Shown piece by piece: positions 1 to 8,213 of a DNA stretch of 38,861 bases. Within the stretch, counting starts at the first letter, position 1. The number at the start of each line of letters is the position of its first letter. Where the stretch lies: positions 6,217 to 45,077 of the forward strand of contig JAAUZD010000031.1 of the NCBI GenBank assembly GCA_014804785.1. Direction: 5' to 3'. Both the position numbers and the translations under genes were made by a program. Below the pieces are notes generated by a model, which had not been told where the DNA came from, did no database searches, and was given only the letters and a program-made list of their open reading frames with translations. The DNA comes from Lachnospiraceae bacterium (lineage in GTDB: Bacteria > Bacillota > Clostridia > Lachnospirales > Lachnospiraceae).

Positions 1-2
1 AT

Positions 3-74
3 GGTATTGAGATAGAAGGACTGGCGGAGCCTAAAAAGGATATTCACGAGGATGATGAGGAAGAAGAGTATTGA
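3..74 (+). CDS. 3' end of an upstream gene (partial), possibly NifU/IscU-like Fe-S scaffold
   Basis: A reading frame is open from the window edge to a TGA at 72-74, three bases before the mnmA start. It encodes 23 residues ending in a very acidic tail (HEDDEEEEY). The tight spacing says it is co-transcribed with mnmA. In many Clostridia mnmA follows nifS and nifU, which supply sulfur and Fe-S clusters, so a NifU-like scaffold is a reasonable guess. That is context only, because no diagnostic motif lies in this short piece. Confidence 0.5.
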   Translation, partial: GIEIEGLAEPKKDIHEDDEEEEY

Positions 75-77
75 CAT

Positions 78-1148
78 ATGAAGAAGGTAGTGGTAGGCAT
101 GTCGGGAGGAGTGGATTCCTCTGTGGCGGCATTTCTTTTAAAGGAACAGGGATATGATGTGATTGGTGTCACAATGCAGATTTGGCAGGATAAAGATCCC
201 ATTTTTGATGAGGAAAACGGAGGATGCTGTGGATTGTCTGCGGTGGAGGATGCGCGAAGAGTTGCACAGATACTTGGCATTCCCCACTATGTAATGAACT
301 TTAAAAGAGAATTTCAAAAAAACGTGGTGGATTATTTTGTTTCTGAATATCTTGCCGGCAGGACTCCCAATCCCTGTATTGCATGCAACAGATATGTGAA
401 GTGGGAATCCCTTCTTGCGCGCAGCATAGAAATCGGAGCGGATTATATAGCAACCGGGCATTATGCCAGAGTAGAAGAATTGAAAAATGGCAGATATGCT
501 GTCCGCAATTCCGTAACGGCAAAAAAGGACCAGACCTATGCACTCTATAATCTGACACAGTATCAGTTGTCCCACACTTTGATGCCGGCGGGAGAATATA
601 CGAAAGAAGAAATCAGGGAAATTGCCAGACAGAATCATCTTCCAGTGGCAGCTAAGCCCGACAGTCAGGATATTTGTTTTGTGCCGGACGGTGATTATGC
701 GGCTTTCATTACAGACGAGGCGCCGGATAAGGTGCCCGGAGAGGGAAATTTTGTATCTGAAAATGGAGATGTTCTTGGTGTTCATAAAGGTATTATCCAC
801 TATACAGTAGGGCAGAGGAAAGGTCTGGGACTTTCCATGGGACACCCGGTTTTCGTATCGGAGCTTCGTCCAGAGACGAATGAGGTGGTAATCAGCAATT
901 GTGATGTGTTCAGGACGGAACTTGACTGCAATTGCATCAATTATATGGGGATAGAAGATTTAAAAGTTCCGCATAGAATGTGGGCAAAAGTCCGCTATGC
1001 TCATAAAGGGGAGTGGTGCATTGCTTATCAGACGAAAGAGGATGAGGTTCACGTAGAATTTGAAAAGCCTGTCCGTGCCATAACGCCGGGACAGGCAGTG
1101 GTTTTCTATGATGGTGAATATGTTATGGGAGGTGGAACCATCCTGTAA
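78..1148 (+). CDS. mnmA: tRNA-specific 2-thiouridylase MnmA
   Basis: This cytoplasmic enzyme activates U34 of Lys, Glu and Gln tRNAs with ATP and replaces its 2-oxygen with sulfur. The 356-residue length is normal for the family. The N-terminal PP-loop SGGVDSS is at residues 9-15. The two catalytic cysteines are visible: C103 in NPCIACN and C200 in SQDICF, equivalent to E. coli Cys102 and Cys199. GQRKGLG, typical of the central domain, follows near residue 247. The ATG at 78 is three bases after the preceding stop, so translation is probably coupled; the ribosome site would lie in the upstream gene's GAGGAAGAAGAG. The gene converges on the phosphatase at 1165, with 16 bp between stops. Confidence 0.96.
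   Translation: MKKVVVGMSGGVDSSVAAFLLKEQGYDVIGVTMQIWQDKDPIFDEENGGCCGLSAVEDARRVAQILGIPHYVMNFKREFQKNVVDYFVSEYLAGRTPNPCIACNRYVKWESLLARSIEIGADYIATGHYARVEELKNGRYAVRNSVTAKKDQTYALYNLTQYQLSHTLMPAGEYTKEEIREIARQNHLPVAAKPDSQDICFVPDGDYAAFITDEAPDKVPGEGNFVSENGDVLGVHKGIIHYTVGQRKGLGLSMGHPVFVSELRPETNEVVISNCDVFRTELDCNCINYMGIEDLKVPHRMWAKVRYAHKGEWCIAYQTKEDEVHVEFEKPVRAITPGQAVVFYDGEYVMGGGTIL
1063..1096 (-). terminator. Candidate terminator for the minus-strand phosphatase gene, inside the mnmA 3' coding region
   Basis: GCCTGTCC (1067-1074) and GGACAGGC (1089-1096) form a perfect 8-bp stem with a 14-nt loop. On the minus strand the stem is followed by TTTTC (AAAA at 1063-1066). It lies about 70 bp past the phosphatase stop. 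The loop is long and the T run short, so this is only a candidate. Confidence 0.35.
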
Positions 1149-1164
1149 TATGTTAGACATAGAT

Positions 1165-1983
1165 TTAAATGCGGTGAAATTCGGGGGTCCTTTTTTCAAA
1201 AGTAGTGTAATACCGAAAACCACAGGCAGTAAGGATTTCAGCAGCCCGTGCAAACCCGCTGGAAATTGCCCCCGGCTCATGGGCATCAGAGCCTACCGTG
1301 ATGATTTCACCGCCAAGTTCCCTGTAGTGCTTCAAAATTCCGGTGCAGGGGTTCAAATCATGGAGCCCATATGAAATGGCGCCGGTGTTGATTTCCAGCC
1401 CCTTTTCCTTCTCGATCAGTGTTTTTAAAATTTTATCCAGGATATCCTTGTATTGATCATAACTGTAATCCGTATCCTTGTTTTTTCCATAGCGGACTAC
1501 GTAATCCAAATGTCCGTAAACGTCAAAGTTGTTAAAGGCTTTTAAATTGTCCAGGATAGAGGAAAAGTACTCCCTATAGGCATCCTCATCCGTGCGGTTC
1601 TCATAAAAATAAGGGTAATAGGGATCCTTTCTGTTGCATAAATGGGAGGAGGCTATAATAAAATCAAACTCAAAGCTTTTGGCGTAGATGGCAAGTTCTC
1701 GACGAAGATGGGGCTGAACGCCAAGTTCTACTCCGAAAAGAAGCTGGATTTTCCCGGAATATTTTTCTTTCAATTTAGCCAGTTCATATAAGTAGGAATC
1801 TGTGTTCAACTCAAACATGCCCGTTTCCTCAGGCTTTATGTACACGTAATCCATGTCCATATGTTCTGTAAAGCACATACTGGTAAGCCCCAGCTCAATT
1901 CCTTTTAAAATCATATCTTCCATTGGAGCAGTTGAATCCCCTGAAAATGAAGTGTGCAGATGATAATCGCTTTTGATAGCCAT
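1165..1983 (-). CDS. PHP-domain histidinol-phosphatase (HisJ/HisK family)
   Basis: Predicted metal-dependent phosphoesterase that would hydrolyse histidinol phosphate in histidine synthesis. The 272-residue protein shows the PHP metal-ligand motifs in order: HLH at residues 8-10, EH at 40-41, a GVELG segment near 84, SSH near 112, GHLD near 160, and SDAHEP close to the C-terminus. The length matches B. subtilis HisJ. The start is well supported by AAGGAGG six bases upstream. No other his gene is nearby, so the substrate is inferred from family resemblance; another small phosphomonoester is possible. Confidence 0.85.
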   Translation of the reverse strand: MAIKSDYHLHTSFSGDSTAPMEDMILKGIELGLTSMCFTEHMDMDYVYIKPEETGMFELNTDSYLYELAKLKEKYSGKIQLLFGVELGVQPHLRRELAIYAKSFEFDFIIASSHLCNRKDPYYPYFYENRTDEDAYREYFSSILDNLKAFNNFDVYGHLDYVVRYGKNKDTDYSYDQYKDILDKILKTLIEKEKGLEINTGAISYGLHDLNPCTGILKHYRELGGEIITVGSDAHEPGAISSGFARAAEILTACGFRYYTTFEKRTPEFHRI

Positions 1984-2010
1984 AGACAGCCTCCTTGTAT
2001 AATGATCATT

Positions 2011-2031
2011 TAAAATGCGTCAGATAAAAAA
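2011..2031. repeat. 21-nt exact repeat, copy 1
   Basis: The 21 bases from 2011 are identical to 10871-10891. In the second copy they cover the likely start codon and first codons (MRQIKK) of a large membrane protein gene. Here they lie in non-coding DNA and read MRQIKN then stop. Confidence 0.6.
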
Positions 2032-2160
2032 TTAATAGCTAACCCGGTTTTTAGTTTATCGAATTTGAATAAAAAATACAATGGATTGTAAAATAAATAA
2101 GATAAATATAAAAAGAAAATTAAAATTTCCAGTAAAATACAATTATTTTTCAATTACATC

Positions 2161-2189
2161 TTGAACTTTTGGGACAAATTAGGTAAAAT
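2161..2189 (+). promoter_or_regulatory. Probable gap promoter
   Basis: TTGAAC (2161-2166) and TAAAAT (2184-2189) are 17 bp apart, giving a leader of about 75 nt before gap. The surrounding 288-bp gap between the phosphatase and gap genes is very AT-rich and shows no other gene. It also holds one copy of a 21-nt exact repeat (2011-2031), listed separately. Confidence 0.55.
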
Positions 2190-2271
2190 AATCCTGCTGA
2201 TAAAATTTTGTCAATCTTAAAAGATTGCAAAATAATATAAAATAATTATTCAATTTTAGGAGGAAACTAAA

Positions 2272-3285
2272 ATGGCAGTAAGAGTAGCAATTAATGGTTT
2301 TGGCCGTATTGGTCGTCTTGCATTCAGACAGATGTTTGATGCAGAAGGTTATGAAGTAGTAGCAATCAACGATTTGACAAGTCCTGAAATGCTTGCACAC
2401 TTATTAAAGTATGATACCGCACAGGGCAAATACAAATATGCAGACAGCGTATCTTACGGAGATGATTCCATCACCGTTAACGGAAAGACTATCACAATCT
2501 ACAAAGAAGCAGACGCTAAGAATCTTCCTTGGGGAGAATTAAAGGTAGATGTTGTTCTTGAATGTACAGGTTTCTATACCTCCAAGGACAAAGCAAGCGC
2601 ACACATTACAGCAGGCGCTCGTAAGGTAGTTATCTCCGCACCTGCCGGAAATGATCTTCCTACAATCGTTTATAATGTAAACCATGAAACATTAAAGCCT
2701 GAAGATACAGTTATTTCTGCAGCTTCCTGTACAACAAACTGCTTAGCTCCTATGGCTAAAGCTTTAAATGACCTGGCTCCTATCATGAGCGGTATCATGA
2801 CAACAGTTCATGCTTACACAGGCGATCAGATGATTCTTGACGGACCTCAGAGAAAGGGCGATAAGAGAAGAAGCCGTGCAGGCGCTCAGAACATCGTTCC
2901 TAACTCAACAGGCGCTGCTAAGGCAATCGGACTTGTTATTCCTGAACTGAACGGCAAGCTGATCGGTTCCGCTCAGCGTGTTCCTACTCCTACAGGTTCT
3001 ACAACAATCTTAGTTGCAGTTGTTAAGGGACAGGTTACAAAGGATCAGATCAATGATGCTATGAAGGCTGCTGCTACAGAATCCTTCGGATATAACACAG
3101 ATGAAATCGTATCTTCCGATATCATCGGCAGCACATTTGGTTCCATCTTCGATGCTACACAGACAATGGTAGCTCCTATGGAAGACGGAAATACACAGGT
3201 ACAGGTTGTATCCTGGTATGACAATGAGAATTCTTACACAAGCCAGATGGTAAGAACAATCAAATACTTCTCTGAATTAGCATAA
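2272..3285 (+). CDS. gap: Glyceraldehyde-3-phosphate dehydrogenase (type I)
   Basis: Glycolytic enzyme converting glyceraldehyde-3-phosphate, NAD+ and phosphate to 1,3-bisphosphoglycerate. The 337-residue protein has the Rossmann start NGFGRIGR (residues 8-15), the catalytic cysteine C153 in SCTTNC and the catalytic histidine H180 in [10 protein letters not shown]34 after the second strand fits NAD+ preference. AGGAGG lies nine bases before the ATG. It is followed by its own terminator, then pgk and tpiA, the usual lower-glycolysis order. No CggR-type regulator gene is next to it. Confidence 0.98.
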   Translation: MAVRVAINGFGRIGRLAFRQMFDAEGYEVVAINDLTSPEMLAHLLKYDTAQGKYKYADSVSYGDDSITVNGKTITIYKEADAKNLPWGELKVDVVLECTGFYTSKDKASAHITAGARKVVISAPAGNDLPTIVYNVNHETLKPEDTVISAASCTTNCLAPMAKALNDLAPIMSGIMTTVHAYTGDQMILDGPQRKGDKRRSRAGAQNIVPNSTGAAKAIGLVIPELNGKLIGSAQRVPTPTGSTTILVAVVKGQVTKDQINDAMKAAATESFGYNTDEIVSSDIIGSTFGSIFDATQTMVAPMEDGNTQVQVVSWYDNENSYTSQMVRTIKYFSELA

Positions 3286-3298
3286 TAACAAAGGCCTT

Positions 3299-3332
3299 AA
3301 GGGTCCGGTCTTATGGGACCGGGCCCTTGTTT
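3299..3332 (+). terminator. Terminator after gap
   Basis: AAGGGTCCGGTC (3299-3310) pairs with GACCGGGCCCTT (3317-3328) in a 12-bp stem with one G-T pair, followed by GTTT. The weak T run suggests partial read-through to pgk. Confidence 0.75.
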
Positions 3333-3367
3333 ACAATAAGCTGGCTCGCGGAGCGTGGCAGTGTTTG
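3331..3367. repeat. Dispersed hairpin element, copy A (before pgk)
   Basis: This 37-bp segment matches 28611-28647 at 29 of 37 positions, with the first 13 bases (TTACAATAAGCTG) identical. Both copies begin right behind an intrinsic terminator and precede the next gene. The segment from 3340 to 3362 folds as a 10-pair hairpin with a GGA loop and two mismatches. One pair is C-G here and T-A in the other copy. Confidence 0.6.
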
Positions 3368-3395
3368 TTAATAAAAATAAATGGAGGAAATAATC

Positions 3396-4619
3396 ATGGG
3401 ATTAAATAAGAAATCAGTTGATGATATCAACGTTGCTGGAAAGCGCGTACTTGTAAGATGCGATTTTAATGTACCTCTTAAAAATGGTGAGATTACAGAT
3501 GAGACCCGTATCGTTGCAGCGCTTCCCACAATCAATAAATTGTTATCAGACGGCGGCAAGGTAATCCTTTGCTCCCATCTTGGAAAAGTTAAGAATGGTC
3601 CGAATGAGGGAGAATCTTTAGCGCCTGTTGCGAAGAGACTTTCCGAAAAGCTTGGCAAAGAAGTCAACTTTGTTTCCGACTATAACGTAACCGGTGAAGC
3701 TGCAACCAAGGCAGTGGAAGAAATGAAAGAAGGAGATGTGGTACTGCTTCAGAATACACGTTTCCGCGGAAAAGAAGAGACAAAGAACGGCGAAGAATTC
3801 AGCAAAGAACTGGCTGACCTTGCAGACGTTTATGTATGCGATGCTTTTGGTTCTTCCCATAGAGCACATGCGTCTGTAGCAGGCGTTACAGAATTTATCC
3901 GTGCAAAAGGCGGCGAATGTGCAGTTGGATATCTGATGCAGAAAGAAATCGATTTCCTCGGCAATGCCGTAGAAAACCCTGTAAGACCTTTCGTTGCAAT
4001 CTTAGGCGGCGCTAAAGTTGCAGATAAATTGAATGTAATCAACAACCTCCTTGAAAAGTGTGATACACTGATCATCGGCGGCGGTATGGCATTTACTTTC
4101 TTAAAAGCACAGGGTTATGAAATCGGAAAATCCTTAGTGGATGACGAAAAACTTGATTACTGTAAGGAAATGATGGAAAAGGCAGAAAAGCTTGGAAAGA
4201 AACTGCTTCTTCCTATCGATACTACAATCGCAACATCTTTCCCGGATCCTATTGATGGACCCATTGATGTGGAAGTAGTGGATGCTGATAAGATTCCTGC
4301 TGATATGGAAGGTCTCGATATCGGAACCAAGACGGCAGAACTTTATGCAGATGCTGTTAAATCAGCTAAGACGGTTGTATGGAACGGACCTATGGGTGTA
4401 TTCGAGAATCCGACTCTTGCAGCGGGAACGATTGCAGTAGCAAAGTCTCTTGCAGAGACAGATGCAACAACTATTATCGGCGGCGGCGATTCCGCAGCAG
4501 CTGTCAATCAGTTAGGATTTGCTGATAAGATGAGCCATATTTCTACAGGCGGCGGCGCTTCCCTTGAATTCTTAGAGGGCAAGGAACTTCCGGGTGTAGT
4601 TGCAGCAGACGATAAGTAA
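3396..4619 (+). CDS. pgk: Phosphoglycerate kinase
   Basis: Transfers the acyl phosphate of 1,3-bisphosphoglycerate to ADP. The start at 3396 is chosen because GGAGG at 3383-3387 precedes it; this gives a 407-residue protein, close to the family norm. Visible motifs are VRCDFNVPL near residue 20, SHLG near 60, a central GGAKVADK, the hinge region, the nucleotide-binding GPMGVFE and the C-terminal GGGDSAAAV and STGGGASLE. The leader carries the dispersed hairpin element at 3331-3367. tpiA follows after 30 bp with no terminator, so the two form an operon. Confidence 0.97.
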   Translation: MGLNKKSVDDINVAGKRVLVRCDFNVPLKNGEITDETRIVAALPTINKLLSDGGKVILCSHLGKVKNGPNEGESLAPVAKRLSEKLGKEVNFVSDYNVTGEAATKAVEEMKEGDVVLLQNTRFRGKEETKNGEEFSKELADLADVYVCDAFGSSHRAHASVAGVTEFIRAKGGECAVGYLMQKEIDFLGNAVENPVRPFVAILGGAKVADKLNVINNLLEKCDTLIIGGGMAFTFLKAQGYEIGKSLVDDEKLDYCKEMMEKAEKLGKKLLLPIDTTIATSFPDPIDGPIDVEVVDADKIPADMEGLDIGTKTAELYADAVKSAKTVVWNGPMGVFENPTLAAGTIAVAKSLAETDATTIIGGGDSAAAVNQLGFADKMSHISTGGGASLEFLEGKELPGVVAADDK

Positions 4620-4649
4620 TTGCTTAAAATGAATGAAGGAGAAAAGAAA

Positions 4650-5399
4650 ATGGCAAGAAGAAAAATTGTAGCCGGTAACTGGAAGATGAACATGACTCCC
4701 AGCCAGGCAGTCGCTTTATGTGAAGAACTGAAGGATTTAGTTAAATCTGATGATGTAGATGTTGTTTACTGTGTTCCTGCAATCGACATTGTTCCTGTAG
4801 TGGAAGCTGTCAAAGGAACCAATGTTGAGGTTGGCGCTGAAAATATGTACTTTGAAGAAAAGGGCGCTTACACCGGAGAAATCGCTGCACCCATGCTGGT
4901 AGATGCAGGCGTTAAGTATGTCATCATCGGACATTCAGAGAGACGTGATTACTTTAAAGAAGACGATGCTCTCTTAAATAAAAAAGTAAAGAAAGCATTC
5001 GAGGCAGGTCTTACACCTATTCTTTGCTGTGGCGAGACGCTGGAACAGAGAGAAATGGGTATCACCCTTGACTGGATCCGTATGCAGATCAAATCTGATC
5101 TGGTAGATGTTACAGCAGATCAGGTTGCTTCCATGGTAATCGCTTATGAGCCGATCTGGGCAATCGGAACAGGAAAGACAGCTACTACAGAGCAGGCACA
5201 GGAAGTATGTAAAGCAATCCGTGACTGTATCGCAGAAGTTTATGATGCAGCTACTGCAGATGCTGTTCGTATTCAGTACGGCGGTTCTGTAAATGCAGCT
5301 AATGCAGCTGAACTTTTTGCACAGCCTGATATTGACGGCGGTCTTGTAGGCGGCGCTTCTCTGAAAGCTGATTTCGGCAAGATCGTAAATTATAAATAA
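4650..5399 (+). CDS. tpiA: Triose-phosphate isomerase
   Basis: Interconverts dihydroxyacetone phosphate and glyceraldehyde-3-phosphate. The ATG at 4650 is chosen because AAGGAG lies eight bases upstream and the protein then begins [14 protein letters not shown], the classic start. Catalytic residues are K12, H95 in IGHSERR and E167 in [11 protein letters not shown], all in standard positions; the phosphate-binding GGSVN and GLVGGASL loops are present. The 249-residue length is typical. It is the last gene of the pgk-tpiA unit; a stem-loop lies about 55 bp past the stop. Confidence 0.98.
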   Translation: MARRKIVAGNWKMNMTPSQAVALCEELKDLVKSDDVDVVYCVPAIDIVPVVEAVKGTNVEVGAENMYFEEKGAYTGEIAAPMLVDAGVKYVIIGHSERRDYFKEDDALLNKKVKKAFEAGLTPILCCGETLEQREMGITLDWIRMQIKSDLVDVTADQVASMVIAYEPIWAIGTGKTATTEQAQEVCKAIRDCIAEVYDAATADAVRIQYGGSVNAANAAELFAQPDIDGGLVGGASLKADFGKIVNYK

Positions 5400-5452
5400 A
5401 AGTGTTCAAAACATGTATAGTGAGTTATAAAGTAAAATAATGCACATTTGAT

Positions 5453-5487
5453 GAAATCAGCAGTGGTGTTATGCCGCTGCTGATTTC
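5453..5487. terminator. Long stem-loop between tpiA and the GT2 gene (shared hairpin family)
   Basis: The arms at 5453-5466 and 5474-5487 form a 14-bp stem (one G-T) with a 7-nt loop. No T run follows, so termination is uncertain. The 13 bases AAATCAGCAGTGG are identical to those of the hairpin at 18486-18519, and the right arms differ at one position. Confidence 0.5.
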
Positions 5488-5516
5488 CATGCTGGAAGCA
5501 GGCAAGGAGAGTCTTC

Positions 5517-6473
5517 ATGGAAAATGTTTTGTATCTGGTAATTCCTTGTTATAACGAGGAGGAGGTATTACCTGAAACGTCAGCACGCCTTCGGGAAAAA
5601 ATAAATGAATTAATTGGGAAAAAAAAGATTGATGCAAGAAGCCGTGTGATTTTTGTGAATGATGGTTCAAAAGACAGAACGTGGGAGTTAATTGAAGAAC
5701 TGCATCAGAAGGATAAGATTTTTGGAGGTATCAATCTGAGCAGGAACAGGGGGCACCAGAATGCGCTGCTTGCCGGTCTGATGACGGTGAAAGACCATGC
5801 AGATATGGTGATTTCCATGGATGCAGACTTACAGGATGACATAAACGCCATTAATGAAATGGTGGATAAATATTTGGATGGAACAGATATTGTGTATGGT
5901 GTGCGGAGCAACCGGCAGAAAGACACCTTTTTTAAGAAGATAACTGCAGAGGGATTTTATAAGCTGATGAATGGGATGGGAGCAAACACCGTGTTCAATC
6001 ATGCAGATTATCGCCTTATGAGCAAGCGGGCGCTGGAAGGACTGGCACAATACGGCGAGGTGAATCTGTTCCTGCGGGGCATCGTACCTATGATTGGCTA
6101 TTCGACGGATGTAGTTTACTATGAACGTGGAGAGCGGTTTGCGGGGGAAAGTAAATATCCCTTGGGAAAAATGTTATCTTTTGCAGTGGAAGGCGTGACA
6201 TCTCTTAGTACAAGACCAATCAGAATGATAACAGGGCTTGGGTTTTTCATTTTTCTGATCAGCATCGGTATGCTGATTTACAGTTTGGTCCGCCATTTTA
6301 CGGGAGAGACGATTGTAGGCTGGACAACACTAATGGTTTCGGTATGGGCAATTGGAGGATTGATTTTACTTTCCCTTGGCGTGGTGGGAGAATATATTGG
6401 AAAGATTTATTTAGAGACAAAAGCACGTCCAAGGTTTATAATAGAACAGTTTTTAAATGATGAGAATGAATGA
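5517..6473 (+). CDS. GT2 glycosyltransferase, DPM1/GtrB type (polyprenyl-phosphate sugar synthase)
   Basis: Predicted membrane-bound enzyme that loads a sugar from a nucleotide sugar onto polyprenyl phosphate at the inner face, making the donor for GT-C enzymes. The 318-residue protein starts with VIPCYNEEE (residues 8-16), followed by FVNDGSKD and MDADLQDD, the metal- and donor-binding motifs of GT-A enzymes. Two membrane helices lie near residues 236-261 and 268-295, as in the GtrB class. AAGGAGA precedes the start. It overlaps the helicase gene by 17 bp. The sugar cannot be read from sequence. Its natural partners may be the GT-C genes at 10875-13118 and 18595-25213. Confidence 0.88.
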   Translation: MENVLYLVIPCYNEEEVLPETSARLREKINELIGKKKIDARSRVIFVNDGSKDRTWELIEELHQKDKIFGGINLSRNRGHQNALLAGLMTVKDHADMVISMDADLQDDINAINEMVDKYLDGTDIVYGVRSNRQKDTFFKKITAEGFYKLMNGMGANTVFNHADYRLMSKRALEGLAQYGEVNLFLRGIVPMIGYSTDVVYYERGERFAGESKYPLGKMLSFAVEGVTSLSTRPIRMITGLGFFIFLISIGMLIYSLVRHFTGETIVGWTTLMVSVWAIGGLILLSLGVVGEYIGKIYLETKARPRFIIEQFLNDENE

Positions 6474-8052
6474 ATGGATGGTAAATAGTTTGGAAGAAAG
6501 AAAAGAAGAAATAGAAAATAAATTACGATATAGGGATTCCGGTATTCATCCGGATATTTTAAAAGCAGTGGAAGAGATGGGATTTGAAACCATGACGCCA
6601 ATTCAGGAGAAAGCGATCCCAGTGCTGCTTGAAGGAAAGGATATTATTGGACAGGCACAGACCGGTACAGGTAAGACGGCGGCATTTGCAATTCCGATGA
6701 TTCAGAGTGTAGATTCCCAGCTGAAAAAACCCCAGGGAATCATTCTTTGCCCTACCAGGGAACTGGCAATGCAGGCGGCGGAAGAAATTCGGAAGCTGAC
6801 AAAGTATATGAATGGAATTAAAGTATTGCCGGTTTATGGCGGTCAGGATATAGGAAGGCAGATCAGAGCCCTCAGCCAGGGGGTACAGATTATTGTGGGT
6901 ACGCCGGGGCGCGTCATGGATCATTTAAGACGCCATACGATTAAGACTGCCTATATTAAAATGATCGTGCTTGATGAAGCAGATGAGATGCTGAATATGG
7001 GATTCCGTGAGGATATCGAGACAGTGCTTAAGGATATGCCTGAGCAGCATCAGATGGCGCTTTTTTCCGCAACTATGCCTCAGGCAATTCTGGATATTAC
7101 AGGAACTTACCAGAAAAATGCGGTTTACATCAAGGTGACGCCTAAAGAAATTACGGTGTCTGCCATCAAACAAGCCTATTACCGGGTAGCCAAAAAGGAT
7201 AAGGCTGAGGCATTGATCAGGCTGATTGATTACTATCAGCCGGCAAGGAGTCTTGTTTTCTGCAATACAAAGCGGATGGTGGATGAGATTGCCGGAAAAT
7301 TGAAGGAAAGAGGATACGAGGCGGAAGGACTTCACGGCGATTTGTCCCAGAATCAGAGAGATACAGTTATGAATCTCTTTAGGAATGGCAGATGTGCGAT
7401 TTTGATTGCTACTGATGTGGCGGCAAGAGGGATTGATGTATGTGGAGTGGATGCGGTATTTAATTATGACGTTCCTGAAGATATAGAATACTATGTGCAT
7501 AGAATCGGACGTACTGGAAGGGCGGGTAGAAAGGGCAGATCCTTTACTTTAATCTCAGGAAGAGAGATTTTTAAGATACGCGATATTGAAAGAATCTGTC
7601 ATACGACCATCAGGGAGAGAAAAATCCCAACACCGGCTGATATTACAAAAGTAAAAACAGGTAAATTGTTCTTAGAAGCGATGGAAGTCATGGAGCAGAA
7701 GGATTTATCTGGTGCCAGGAAGTCTATTCAACAGGCAGTGGAAAAAAATGGATTTTCGCTGCTTGATCTTGCAGCAGCCTTCATGCAGATGAATATTGGA
7801 GATGAGCCGGAAGAGATAAAGGAAGAAAAACCTTACTTTGAAAGAAATCGAAGAGCAGGCAGAGGCGACAGAGCCGGAAGAAATGAAAGAGGCGGAAGAG
7901 CCGGCAGAGCAGATAGAACGGGAAGAAGCGAAAAAAACGTAAGAAATGACAGAGTCAGGCGAAAGGAAAAGCCGGAGAGAAATACCAGGACAGGACGAGG
8001 AAACAGGGGAGAAAAAAGTGAGAGAGGTTTCTTGTCAAAAAAGAGCAGGTAA
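6457..8052 (+). CDS. DEAD-box ATP-dependent RNA helicase (CshA/DeaD type)
   Basis: Cytoplasmic RNA helicase for RNA unwinding in decay or ribosome assembly. Motifs appear in order: Q motif (TPIQEKAIP), AQTGTGKT, PTRELAMQ, TPGR, DEAD, SAT, LVFCNTKR, ATDVAARGID and HRIGRTGRAGR. After about residue 460 comes a 70-residue tail rich in arginine and glycine with AGR-x-R repeats, which likely binds RNA. The start is uncertain: ATG codons at 6457, 6460 and 6466 lie inside the end of the upstream gene, and ATG 6478 lies just after its stop at 6473. None has a strong ribosome site, so translational coupling is likely. No terminator is seen after the stop. Confidence 0.94.
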   Translation: MMRMNEWMVNSLEERKEEIENKLRYRDSGIHPDILKAVEEMGFETMTPIQEKAIPVLLEGKDIIGQAQTGTGKTAAFAIPMIQSVDSQLKKPQGIILCPTRELAMQAAEEIRKLTKYMNGIKVLPVYGGQDIGRQIRALSQGVQIIVGTPGRVMDHLRRHTIKTAYIKMIVLDEADEMLNMGFREDIETVLKDMPEQHQMALFSATMPQAILDITGTYQKNAVYIKVTPKEITVSAIKQAYYRVAKKDKAEALIRLIDYYQPARSLVFCNTKRMVDEIAGKLKERGYEAEGLHGDLSQNQRDTVMNLFRNGRCAILIATDVAARGIDVCGVDAVFNYDVPEDIEYYVHRIGRTGRAGRKGRSFTLISGREIFKIRDIERICHTTIRERKIPTPADITKVKTGKLFLEAMEVMEQKDLSGARKSIQQAVEKNGFSLLDLAAAFMQMNIGDEPEEIKEEKPYFERNRRAGRGDRAGRNERGGRAGRADRTGRSEKNVRNDRVRRKEKPERNTRTGRGNRGEKSERGFLSKKSR

Positions 8053-8121
8053 GGCATCAATGTTACTGTAAAGCTGGGGGATAAACTGTAATAATAAGAC
8101 GATGAATTAGCCAGAAATTGT

Positions 8122-8150
8122 TTGTCAACTGACTATTCTTGTGTTAGTAT
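8122..8150 (+). promoter_or_regulatory. Promoter of the TPR-protein gene
   Basis: TTGTCA (8122-8127) and TAGTAT (8145-8150) are 17 bp apart. The predicted transcript starts near 8157. Confidence 0.55.
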
Positions 8151-8156
8151 GAAAAA

Positions 8157-8176
8157 GGCAGTGCAGAAGCACTGCC
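8157..8176 (+). other. Stem-loop at the predicted 5' end of the TPR-gene mRNA
   Basis: GGCAGTGC and GCACTGCC form a perfect 8-bp stem with an AGAA loop. It sits where the transcript from the promoter at 8122-8150 should begin, so it may protect the 5' end or set translation. No T run follows, so it is not a terminator for this strand. Confidence 0.45.
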
Positions 8177-8213
8177 TGTGCATGAGGAAGTTAAGAGTTG
8201 GGGTTTTTCGGAC

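Noticed and set aside
138-845. 235-codon minus-strand frame opposite mnmA
   Set aside because: Shadow of a well-supported gene; the product is low in recognisable features and has no ribosome site.
1184-1197. T run (CCTTTTTTC) shortly after the mnmA stop as a possible mnmA terminator
   Set aside because: No stem-loop precedes the T run on the plus strand.
8178-8213. GTG-start extension of the TPR protein
   Set aside because: It directly follows the mRNA hairpin and has no ribosome site; ATG 8214 was preferred, though its own site is weak.
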